Below, piece by piece: positions 11,929-19,166 of a stretch of 64,000 nucleotides of DNA. Below the pieces are notes generated by a model. The model did not search any database, was not told the DNA's origin, and was given only the letters and a program-made list of their open reading frames with translations. The stretch spans positions 280,501-344,500 of the forward strand of contig NZ_CP040463.1 of NCBI RefSeq assembly GCF_005843985.1, given 5' to 3'. A program made the position numbers and the translations under genes. Source of the stretch: Caminibacter mediatlanticus TB-2. GTDB lineage: Bacteria > Campylobacterota > Campylobacteria > Campylobacterales > Nautiliaceae. Each line of letters starts with the position of its first letter. Position 1 is the stretch's first letter.

Positions 11929-11936
11929 GGGCTAAA

Positions 11937-12500
11937 ATGAAATTTATACCAACTAAAATACCAGAAGTAGTAATAATAGAACCAAAAGTATTTGGAGATG
12001 ATAGAGGCTATTTTATGGAGACTTTTAGGCAGGATTTATTTGAAAAAAATATTAGAAAAATAGATTTTATCCAAGATAATGAATCAAAAAGTAAAAGAGG
12101 AGTTTTAAGAGGACTTCATTATCAATTGCCTCCATTTGCACAAAGTAAGCTTGTAAGAGTAATAAAAGGAAAAGTATTAGATGTAGCAGTAGATATAAGA
12201 AAAAATTCACCAACATTTAAACAATATGTAGCAGTTGAACTTAGCGAAGAGAATAAAAGACAACTTTTTATTCCAAGAGGATTTGCCCATGGATTTTTAG
12301 TATTGAGTGATGAGGCGATATTTACTTATAAAGTAGATAATTATTATTCTCCTGAGCATGATAGAAGTATAAGATTTGATGATTTAGAAATTGGTATAGA
12401 TTGGAATTTTCCAAAAGAAGAGTTGATTATTTCAGAGAAAGATAAAAATGCACCATTTTTAAAAGATGCAGAGATATTTGAGTCAATGGAAAATTATTAA
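11937..12500 (+). CDS. rfbC: dTDP-4-dehydrorhamnose 3,5-epimerase
   Basis: 187 residues, cupin fold. It converts dTDP-4-keto-6-deoxyglucose to the rhamnose configuration, the third step of dTDP-L-rhamnose synthesis. Diagnostic segments are DDRGYFMET (residues 22-30), QDNESKSKRGVLRGLHYQ with the catalytic histidine, and PRGFAHGFLVLS. The ATG at 11937 follows GAAGGG. Heptamer arrays lie directly before the gene and over its end (12492-12512), so its expression signals are partly made of repeats. Confidence 0.95.
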   Translation: MKFIPTKIPEVVIIEPKVFGDDRGYFMETFRQDLFEKNIRKIDFIQDNESKSKRGVLRGLHYQLPPFAQSKLVRVIKGKVLDVAVDIRKNSPTFKQYVAVELSEENKRQLFIPRGFAHGFLVLSDEAIFTYKVDNYYSPEHDRSIRFDDLEIGIDWNFPKEELIISEKDKNAPFLKDAEIFESMENY

Positions 12501-12512
12501 TGTTAAATTTAA
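12492..12512 (+). repeat. Heptamer array 4 at the rfbC/rfbD junction
   Basis: Three units: AATTATT, AATGTTA, AATTTAA. It covers the last codons and stop of rfbC and part of the 21-base spacer to rfbD. It uses the same words as the arrays at 11901 and 12583. Confidence 0.55.
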
Positions 12513-12521
12513 GTAGGGAAA

Positions 12522-13442
12522 ATGATGAATAATATTAATATATTAGTAACAGGGAGTAGTGGACAACTTGGAAGTGAACTTAGGATGTTAAATGATAAAT
12601 TTAAAATGTTAAATTATAGATGTTTTTTCACAGATAAAAATGAACTTGATATAACAGATTTTAAAAAAGTAAAAGATTTTATAGAAAAAAATGATATTAA
12701 GATAATTATAAATACAGCTGCATATACAGCGGTTGATAAAGCAGAAGAAGAAAAAGAGTTAGCAGAGCTTATAAATTATAAAGCAGTTGAAAATTTAGCA
12801 AAAATAAGTAAAGAAAAAGATATATTTTTAGTTCATATTTCAACAGATTATGTATTTAATGGGAAAAATTATAGACCATATGTAGAAGAAGACAAAACTG
12901 ACCCAATAAATTATTATGGACTTACTAAATTAAAAGGTGAAGAAGCAATAAAAAAAATAAATCCAAAAGGTGTAATTATAAGGACTTCTTGGGTATATAG
13001 TAGCTTTGGGAAAAATTTTGTAAAAACAATGCTTAATTTGGCAAAGACAAAAAAAGAATTAAATATTATATTTGACCAAATAGGAACTCCTACTTATGCA
13101 AGAGACCTTGCCGAAGTAATACTTCGAATTTTAGATGTTAAATTTAAAATTACAGATTCAAATAATAATTTAACATCTAACATTAAACATTTACCATCTA
13201 ATGTAGAAATTTATCATTATAGTAATGAAGGAGTTTGTAGTTGGTATGATTTTGCAAAAGCAATATTTGAGATAGAAGGGATTGATATAAAAGTTAATCC
13301 AATAGAGAGTAAGGACTATCCAACACCAGCAAAAAGACCATTTTATTCAGTACTTAATAAGTCTAAAATAAAAAAAGATTTTAATATCGAAATTCCTTAT
13401 TGGAAGGAGAGCTTAAAAAAAATGTTAAATGAAAGATTTTAA
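12522..13442 (+). CDS. rfbD: dTDP-4-dehydrorhamnose reductase with two repeat-encoded insertions
   Basis: 306 residues; two adjacent ATGs (12522, 12525). It performs the last, NAD(P)H-dependent step to dTDP-L-rhamnose. The cofactor glycine motif is at residues 11-17 (GSSGQLG) and the YxxxK pair is Y132/K136. The C-terminal region holds YHYSNEGVCSWYDFAKAI. Two stretches do not match the family: residues about 21-34 and 204-227, both encoded by heptamer arrays. The second lengthens the loop just before the SNEG segment by about 22 residues. Catalytic parts are intact, so the enzyme is probably active. The last codons and stop are also heptamers shared with the next gene. Confidence 0.92.
   Translation: MMNNINILVTGSSGQLGSELRMLNDKFKMLNYRCFFTDKNELDITDFKKVKDFIEKNDIKIIINTAAYTAVDKAEEEKELAELINYKAVENLAKISKEKDIFLVHISTDYVFNGKNYRPYVEEDKTDPINYYGLTKLKGEEAIKKINPKGVIIRTSWVYSSFGKNFVKTMLNLAKTKKELNIIFDQIGTPTYARDLAEVILRILDVKFKITDSNNNLTSNIKHLPSNVEIYHYSNEGVCSWYDFAKAIFEIEGIDIKVNPIESKDYPTPAKRPFYSVLNKSKIKKDFNIEIPYWKESLKKMLNERF
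12583..12624 (+). repeat. Heptamer array 5 inside rfbD N-terminal region
   Basis: Six contiguous units: GGATGTT, AAATGAT, AAATTTA, AAATGTT, AAATTAT, AGATGTT. It is read through in frame as residues 21-34 of RfbD, at the end of the first Rossmann helix, where family members vary. Confidence 0.8.
13131..13202 (+). repeat. Inverted heptamer array 6 inside rfbD, no gene between arms
   Basis: Left arm units TTAGATG, TTAAATT, TAAAATT, ACAGATT (13131-13158). Right arm units ATTTAAC, ATCTAAC, ATTAAAC, ATTTACC, ATCTAAT (13168-13202). Bases 13131-13144 are the exact reverse complement of 13167-13180, so a 14-bp hairpin with a 22-base loop can form. A 23-base stretch (13161-13183) is repeated exactly at 13807-13829 at the rfbB start. 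Confidence 0.85.
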
Positions 13443-13462
13443 ATGTTAGATGGAAATTTAAT
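13421..13462 (+). repeat. Heptamer array 7, left arm of four-helix-bundle cassette A
   Basis: Six units in register: AATGTTA, AATGAAA, GATTTTA, AATGTTA, GATGGAA, ATTTAAT. It spans the end and stop of rfbD and the start codon of the four-helix-bundle gene. ATGTTAGATG at 13443-13452 is the exact reverse complement of 13820-13829 in the right arm. Confidence 0.8.
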
Positions 13463-13811
13463 AGCAATTAAGAGTTATAATTTTGCATTCAACATAATAG
13501 AGCTATATAAGTTTTTATCAGAAAGTAAAAAAGAATATATTTTATCTAAACAGTTATTAAGATGTGGCACATCAGTCGGTGCAAATATTCAAGAAGCACA
13601 AGCAGGGATAAATAAAAAAGATTTTATTGCTAAAATGAGTATAGCAGCAAAAGAAGCATTAGAAACAAGATATTGGATAAATTTATTAATTGATAGTGGA
13701 TATATTTCAAAAGATAAACAAAAAACAAAATATATATTAGAAAAGATTGAATCAATAATAAAAATTTTAACAAAAATTATAAAAACATCTCAAAAGGAAA
13801 AAAATGAATAA
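13443..13811 (+). CDS. Four-helix-bundle protein A (S23/Avd-like, TIGR02436 type)
   Basis: 122 residues, start ATG immediately after the rfbD stop. It has the family pattern: a SYNFA helix near residue 11, LSKQLLRCGTSVGANIQEAQ (35-54), KKDFIAKM (59-66), and an acidic EALETRYWINLL helix (69-80). It has no signal peptide. Relatives are encoded inside 23S rRNA intervening sequences, and the accessory protein Avd of diversity-generating retroelements shares the fold and binds nucleic acid. Nothing links it to rhamnose synthesis, yet it interrupts the rfb operon between rfbD and rfbB. Both sides are heptamer arrays in inverted orientation. Roughly half its residues match the second copy at 52729-53073. 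Function is unknown; nucleic-acid binding is inference. Confidence 0.85.
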   Translation: MLDGNLIAIKSYNFAFNIIELYKFLSESKKEYILSKQLLRCGTSVGANIQEAQAGINKKDFIAKMSIAAKEALETRYWINLLIDSGYISKDKQKTKYILEKIESIIKILTKIIKTSQKEKNE

Positions 13812-14898
13812 TAATTTAACATCTAACATCAAAAATCTAAAATCAATATTAATTACCGGCGGGGCTGGATTTATAGGAAGTAATTTTATTCCATATTTTT
13901 TAGAAAAGTATCCAGAATATAATGTAATAAATCTTGATAAATTAACTTATGCAGGCAATTTAGAAAATTTAAAAGAAGTAGATGAAAATCAAAGATATAA
14001 ATTTATAAAAGGTGATATTTGTAATAGAGAATTAGTTGAATATATTTTTAATGAATTTGATATTGGGGGAGTAATTCATTTTGCAGCAGAATCTCATGTA
14101 GATAATTCAATTAAAAATCCAGATGTATTTGTAAAAACAAATGTAAATGGGACTTTTACTTTAATAGATGTTGCATATAAATATTGGATGCAAGGGCCTT
14201 TTAAATATAAAGAAAAATATAAAGATTGTAGATTCCATCATATATCAACAGATGAAGTATATGGGACATTATCTGATGATCCAAATGAATTATTCACAGA
14301 AGAGACACCTTATAGACCTAATTCACCATACTCTGCAAGTAAAGCAAGTAGTGATATGATAGTTAGAAGTTATCATCATACTTATGGAATGAATACAATA
14401 ATAACAAATTGTTCAAACAATTATGGACCAAAGCAACATGATGAAAAATTAATTCCTACAATTATAAGAAATGCTATAAATTTAAATCCAATACCAATTT
14501 ATGGAGATGGAAAAAACATAAGAGATTGGTTATATGTGTTAGATCATTGCAAGGGAATAGATTTAGCATATCACAAAGGAAAAAGTGGAGAGACATATAA
14601 TATTGGTGGAAGAAATGAAAGGACTAATATTTATATTGCAAATAAAATATGTGAAATCCTTGATGAACTTTATCCTATTGAACAAAATTCTAAATTCTCA
14701 ACTCTCAATTCTCAATTAAAAAGTTATAAAGACCTTATAACATTTGTATCAGATAGACCAGGACATGATAGAAGATATGCAATAGATGCAAGTAAAATTG
14801 AAAATGAACTTGGATGGAGAGCTGATGAAAATTTTGAAAGTGGGATTGTGAAAACTATTAAGTGGTATTTAAGGAAGTATTTAGATAATGCTAAGTAA
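13804..14898 (+). CDS. rfbB: dTDP-glucose 4,6-dehydratase with repeat-encoded ends
   Basis: 364 residues. It converts dTDP-glucose to dTDP-4-keto-6-deoxyglucose with bound NAD+. The glycine motif is at residues 19-25 (GGAGFIG), the catalytic TDE triad is 149-151, and Y176/K180 form the YxxxK pair. The first 14 residues before the first strand are not part of the family and are encoded by the right arm of the heptamer cassette. Residues 295-306, between DELYP and the conserved DLITFVSDRPGHDRRYAID segment, come from another array. Start at 13804 is supported by AAAAGGAA upstream. It overlaps the four-helix gene by 8 bases and wzx by 11. Confidence 0.94.
   Translation: MNNNLTSNIKNLKSILITGGAGFIGSNFIPYFLEKYPEYNVINLDKLTYAGNLENLKEVDENQRYKFIKGDICNRELVEYIFNEFDIGGVIHFAAESHVDNSIKNPDVFVKTNVNGTFTLIDVAYKYWMQGPFKYKEKYKDCRFHHISTDEVYGTLSDDPNELFTEETPYRPNSPYSASKASSDMIVRSYHHTYGMNTIITNCSNNYGPKQHDEKLIPTIIRNAINLNPIPIYGDGKNIRDWLYVLDHCKGIDLAYHKGKSGETYNIGGRNERTNIYIANKICEILDELYPIEQNSKFSTLNSQLKSYKDLITFVSDRPGHDRRYAIDASKIENELGWRADENFESGIVKTIKWYLRKYLDNAK
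13814..13848 (+). repeat. Heptamer array 7, right arm of four-helix-bundle cassette A
   Basis: Five units: ATTTAAC, ATCTAAC, ATCAAAA, ATCTAAA, ATCAATA. They are the reverse complement type of the left arm at 13421-13462. It encodes the extra N-terminal residues of RfbB. Bases 13807-13829 are identical to 13161-13183 inside rfbD, a direct repeat 646 bases apart that brackets the four-helix-bundle gene. Confidence 0.8.
14686..14720 (+). repeat. Heptamer array 8 inside rfbB C-terminal region
   Basis: Five contiguous units: AATTCTA, AATTCTC, AACTCTC, AATTCTC, AATTAAA. It is read in frame as residues 295-306 of RfbB (serine, leucine, asparagine and glutamine rich) in a loop before the last conserved segment. 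This word family (AATTCTN) also appears in wecB near 31057. Confidence 0.85.
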
Positions 14899-16153
14899 GC
14901 TAAAACAAAAACTTCAAAAAGAGGAATATAAAAGATTATTATCAAATTTTATATCATTAAGTGTATTACAAGGAGCTAATTATATATTGCCTCTTATTAC
15001 ATTTCCATATTTAGTAAGAGTGTTAGGAGTAGAAAAGTTTGGACTTTTAGCATTTGCAAATGCGACAATAGCATATTTTAATATTTTAACTGATTATGGA
15101 TTTAATCTTACAGCAACAAGAGAAGTTAGTATTTATAGAGACGATAAAGAAAAGTTAATAGAGATATTTAGTTCAGTAATGACTATAAAGTTTATATTAA
15201 CAATACTTTCTTTAATTTTACTTACTATTTTAGTTTTTAGTTTTGAGAAGTTTAGAAAAGATGCAATAATATATTATTTAACTTTTGGAATAGTGATAGG
15301 TCAAATATTATTTCCTCAATGGTTTTTTCAGGGAATGGAGAGAATGAAATATATTACATTTTTAAATATTACAGCAAAGATAATTTTTACAATAGCTATA
15401 TTTGTTTTTATTCATAAAGAGAGTGATTATTGGAAAGTACCATTAATAAGTTCATTAGGATTTATAATAGCAGGAATATTAGCTTTATATATAATTTTTA
15501 AAGATTTTAAAATAAAGTTTAAGATTCAATCATTTCCAACAATAATATATCATCTAAAAGAAGGATGGCATATATTTATTTCTGGAATTTTTACTACTAT
15601 ATATACAATATCAACTTTATTCATACTTGGAATTTTTACTAATAATATTATAGTGGGTTATTATTCTTTAGCTGAAAAAATTGTTAAAGCTATAAGTGGG
15701 TTATTTATCCCTATAAATAGTGCTATTTTTCCATATATATCAAATTTAGTTAATAAATCTCCAGAACAAGCAAAATTTTTTTTAAAAAGAATTACTTTAT
15801 ATTCTTCATTAGTAATAGGTATATTATCTATATTTGTTTTTGTTTTTTCACCAGAGATTATTTTTTTAATATCTGGTGATGTATTTAGTGAGTCAGTTAT
15901 AATATTACGAATTTTATCATTTTTCCCACTTATAATTACAATAGCTAGAATTTTTTCTATTGATTATCTAATAAATTTTCATTATCAAAATGAGTTATCT
16001 AAAATATATTTTTATAGTGCTATATTGAGTTTATTTTTTTCTTTTAGTTTAGTTCCCCTTTTTCATGCTGTTGGTTCTGCTCTAACAGTAATGTTTACTG
16101 AGTTATTTGCCACTACTTATATGTATATTATTATTAAAAAAAGGATTCTATAA
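14888..16153 (+). CDS. wzx: Wzx-type polysaccharide flippase (region I)
   Basis: 421 residues with about twelve hydrophobic segments, of the MOP/PST exporter superfamily. The N-terminus, a soluble basic stretch then FISLSVLQGANYILPLITFPYLVRVLG, is typical of Wzx/RfbX proteins. It would flip undecaprenyl-linked repeat units across the inner membrane. It overlaps rfbB by 11 bases and the next glycosyltransferase by one, so it belongs to the rhamnose operon. A second flippase in the window (31569-33020) suggests separate glycan pathways. It could alternatively flip the donor for PglB. Confidence 0.88.
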   Translation: MLSKLKQKLQKEEYKRLLSNFISLSVLQGANYILPLITFPYLVRVLGVEKFGLLAFANATIAYFNILTDYGFNLTATREVSIYRDDKEKLIEIFSSVMTIKFILTILSLILLTILVFSFEKFRKDAIIYYLTFGIVIGQILFPQWFFQGMERMKYITFLNITAKIIFTIAIFVFIHKESDYWKVPLISSLGFIIAGILALYIIFKDFKIKFKIQSFPTIIYHLKEGWHIFISGIFTTIYTISTLFILGIFTNNIIVGYYSLAEKIVKAISGLFIPINSAIFPYISNLVNKSPEQAKFFLKRITLYSSLVIGILSIFVFVFSPEIIFLISGDVFSESVIILRILSFFPLIITIARIFSIDYLINFHYQNELSKIYFYSAILSLFFSFSLVPLFHAVGSALTVMFTELFATTYMYIIIKKRIL

Positions 16154-17130
16154 TGTTTACTCGAGATAAATTAATTTCAGTAGTGATGGCAACATATAAT
16201 GGAGAAAAATTTTTAAGAGAGCAATTAGACTCTATTTTGAATCAAACATATAAAAATTTAGAAATTATTATTTGCGATGATTGTTCTACAGATAAAACTT
16301 GGAAAATTTTAGAAGAATATAAACAAAAAGATCAAAGAATAAAAATATTTAAAAATGAAACTAATATTGGTTATGTGAAAAATTTTGAAAAAGCGATTTC
16401 CTTATGTAAGGGAGATTTTATAGCCTTGAGTGACCAAGATGATATATGGATTGAAAACAAAATTGAAATTTTGCTAAAAAATATAAAAAATTATGATTTA
16501 ATACATTCTGATGCTTATTTAATAGATGAAACAGGAACTGTTATTCATAATAGTTATTCTTCTCTTTCAAAAAAATATTTATATCCAAAAGATATTGTTG
16601 AGTTGGCTTTTACTCCTAGTGTTACAGGTTGTACTTGTATGTTTACTAAAAGTTTAAAAAATAAGGCTATACCTTTTTGCAAAAATATTCATGTTCATGA
16701 TTTGTGGATTTCCTTAGTGGCTTTTAAAAATAATGGTATCATATATTATGATACACCATTAATAAAATATAGACAACATGCTAATAATCAAATTGGTGCA
16801 TTAAAACAAAAGACAAGTTTATTTGATAAGATTAAAAAGGTTAAGAATATATATAATATAAAAATCTCACTAAATAAATTTTTATCAAATAATTTAAATA
16901 GATTAAAATGTATAGAAAAGTATTTTATTTTAACACAAGAAGAGAAATCTTATCTAGAAAATGTAAAATGTATGTATAACTATTTATCTATGAAGAATGT
17001 TAGATTTTTTTATTATTTTTTTAAAGTAAAAAATAAGATATGGAAAGATTTGATATTTTATAATAAATTAAAAAATGTAATTCTAATTTATATTAAATTG
17101 ATTCTATTAGATTTTAAAGGTAAAAATTGA
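16153..17130 (+). CDS. GT2 glycosyltransferase
   Basis: 325 residues, GT-A fold in its first 220. The start shows SVVMATYNGEKFLREQLDSI and a metal-binding SDQDDIW motif at residues 93-99, a form common in rhamnosyl- and related transferases of O-antigen clusters. It acts in the cytoplasm on lipid-linked sugar. Position within the dTDP-rhamnose operon makes rhamnosyl transfer plausible but unproven. The C-terminal 100 residues are lysine-rich and less conserved. TAATG overlap with wzx. Confidence 0.8.
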   Translation: MFTRDKLISVVMATYNGEKFLREQLDSILNQTYKNLEIIICDDCSTDKTWKILEEYKQKDQRIKIFKNETNIGYVKNFEKAISLCKGDFIALSDQDDIWIENKIEILLKNIKNYDLIHSDAYLIDETGTVIHNSYSSLSKKYLYPKDIVELAFTPSVTGCTCMFTKSLKNKAIPFCKNIHVHDLWISLVAFKNNGIIYYDTPLIKYRQHANNQIGALKQKTSLFDKIKKVKNIYNIKISLNKFLSNNLNRLKCIEKYFILTQEEKSYLENVKCMYNYLSMKNVRFFYYFFKVKNKIWKDLIFYNKLKNVILIYIKLILLDFKGKN

Positions 17131-18125
17131 AAGTATGTGCAGTAATAGTAACTTATGGAGATAGATTTTATTTATTAAAACAAGTAATCGATGCTTGTTT
17201 GAAAGAAGGAATAGATAAAATAATTGTTGTAGATAATGCATCTGCTGAAAATTCAAGAAGACAGTTAAAAGAGTATGAAAAACAAATTGATAAATTAAAA
17301 GTAATATATCTTAATGAAAATACAGGTTCAGCTGGGGGATATAAAAGAGGATTACAAGAAGCTTATAATTGTGAAGAGTGTGAGTATATTTGGCTTTTAG
17401 ACGATGACAATATGCCAACAAAAGATTCTCTTAAAATTTTAAAAGACTTTTGGAATAAGTATGATTTAGAAGATAAAGAAGAAAATTTATGTTTATTATC
17501 TTTTAGACCTGATAGAGTTATTTATAAGGAAGCTATAATGACTAATAATCCGAATTTAGTTTTAGGTAGAAAAAATAGTTTTTTAGGATTTCACATAATT
17601 GATTTACCTAAAAAAGTTATAAGAGTTATAAAAAGAAAAATAGGTATGCAAACTTTTAAAGAAAATTCAAAAATTAGGTACGGGCAAGTAGCTGTTGCAC
17701 CATATGGAGGTATGTTTTTTCATAAGAAGTTGATTGGTAGTATTGGGTATCCTAAGGAGGAATTTTTCGTATATGCAGATGACCATGAATGGAGTTATAG
17801 AGTTACTAAAAAAAATGGAAAAATTATTTTAGTTTTAGATAGTGTATTGGAAGATATTGAAAAATCAGAAGGTTTTAGATACGGTAATAAATTGAATTAT
17901 TTTCAATTATTATTAAATATATCAAAGATGAGGTCATATTATTCTATTCGTAATAGAGTGTTTTTTGAAAAATGTTTATTAGTTCAAAATGATAAAATTT
18001 GGAGTTTAAATAGATTTATTTTTTTAAAAATTTTAGCTTTTTATGTTAGAGATAAAGATAATAAAAAAAATTATGAAAATATTTTAAAGGCAATTGAAGA
18101 TGGAGAAAATTTATGTTTTACATGA
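17127..18125 (+). CDS. GT2 glycosyltransferase, GlfT/rhamnosyltransferase-like
   Basis: 332 residues with a TTG start overlapping the upstream stop; AAAGG lies about 7 bases before. The N-terminus CAVIVTYGDR and the NTGSAGGYKRG turn (residues 65-75) with a DDDN metal site (92-95) resemble the GlfT galactofuranosyl- and rhamnosyltransferase group. A later segment, YADDHEWSYR (from about 17774), supplies a second acidic cluster typical of that group. The acceptor and the donor sugar cannot be read from sequence. It ends inside the start of the next gene. Confidence 0.75.
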   Translation: MKVCAVIVTYGDRFYLLKQVIDACLKEGIDKIIVVDNASAENSRRQLKEYEKQIDKLKVIYLNENTGSAGGYKRGLQEAYNCEECEYIWLLDDDNMPTKDSLKILKDFWNKYDLEDKEENLCLLSFRPDRVIYKEAIMTNNPNLVLGRKNSFLGFHIIDLPKKVIRVIKRKIGMQTFKENSKIRYGQVAVAPYGGMFFHKKLIGSIGYPKEEFFVYADDHEWSYRVTKKNGKIILVLDSVLEDIEKSEGFRYGNKLNYFQLLLNISKMRSYYSIRNRVFFEKCLLVQNDKIWSLNRFIFLKILAFYVRDKDNKKNYENILKAIEDGENLCFT

Positions 18126-19149
18126 AAATGGTGCTAAATCCCATTATAAAGGATTAGAATATTTATGTAAACAAAATAATATCAAAGTTGAGTATAGAGA
18201 ATTTAGTATAATTAAGTTATTTTTGAAATCTATTTTTAAAAAAGATTTTAAAGGTTTAAAAAAGCAATTTTTAAATTTTTTATTTTTGTTAAATTTATTA
18301 ATATCTAAAAATAAAAGGATAGTGTTTGGAATTGCTCCTTATGATTGGAGATTAATTTTTCTAAATAAAATTTTAAAAAATCATACAGTTTATTATCATA
18401 CTTCTTGGGTAAAGTGGAATAGAAAATTTTATCCAAAAAAATTATTTGCAAATTTAGCTTTAATAGAATTTTGGGAAAATTTTTTGAGAAATAAAGTAAA
18501 ATATATATTTTCTGTATCAGAATATACTAAAAAAGAAATAATAAGAAATTTAAGGATTGAACCTCAAAAAATTAATGTTGTATATCATTCATATGAAGAT
18601 GATATATTTTCTTATTCTGATAGAGAACTTGGAAATAGATTTTTATTTGTAGGTAGATTAGAAAAAGAAAAAGGATTAGATGAAATCTTAGAATTTTTTA
18701 TAGATAATAGAAAATATAACTTAACTATTGTAGGTGATGGGAAATTAAAATCAGTTGTTATTGATATTTCTAATAAATATCCTAATATTATCTACAAAGG
18801 ATTTATAAGCAATAAAAAAGAGTTGGCTTTTATTTACAATAATCATGATTATTTATTATTAAATTCGAAAAAAACTGATTATTGGGAAGAATTGTTTGGA
18901 ATGGTTATAATAGAAGCAATGGCATGTGGAGTTATACCTATTGCTACTAAACATAAAGGACCTTTGGAAATTATTATTAACAATAAAACAGGATTTTTAA
19001 TAGAAGAAAAAAATTTTATAAAATTTTTACAAAATTTTGATTTTGATAATAAAGAAGTTTTGGAAAAAATTAAATTTAATTGTATCAAATATTCTAAAAA
19101 ATTTAGTGTAAGAAATATAAGTAAAAAATGGAAGAAAGTTTTAGAATAA
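18100..19149 (+). CDS. GT4 glycosyltransferase
   Basis: 349 residues from the ATG at 18100, preferred over the TTG at 18094 because AAAGG (18086-18090) is then correctly spaced. GT-B fold: a variable N-terminal half, then RFLFVGRLEKEKGLDEIL and VVGDG-like strands, and a glutamate-rich donor site around 18885-18925 (EELFGMVIIEAMACG, an E-x7-E pattern). It is a retaining glycosyltransferase of the GT4 type acting on a lipid-linked intermediate. Donor unknown. The gene overlaps its upstream neighbour by 26 bases. Confidence 0.78.
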   Translation: MEKIYVLHENGAKSHYKGLEYLCKQNNIKVEYREFSIIKLFLKSIFKKDFKGLKKQFLNFLFLLNLLISKNKRIVFGIAPYDWRLIFLNKILKNHTVYYHTSWVKWNRKFYPKKLFANLALIEFWENFLRNKVKYIFSVSEYTKKEIIRNLRIEPQKINVVYHSYEDDIFSYSDRELGNRFLFVGRLEKEKGLDEILEFFIDNRKYNLTIVGDGKLKSVVIDISNKYPNIIYKGFISNKKELAFIYNNHDYLLLNSKKTDYWEELFGMVIIEAMACGVIPIATKHKGPLEIIINNKTGFLIEEKNFIKFLQNFDFDNKEVLEKIKFNCIKYSKKFSVRNISKKWKKVLE

Positions 19150-19166
19150 AAGGAGAAAAATACTTT

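Noticed and set aside
12492-13848. CRISPR array
   Set aside because: The repeats are 7-base tandem units without spacers, and no cas gene is present.
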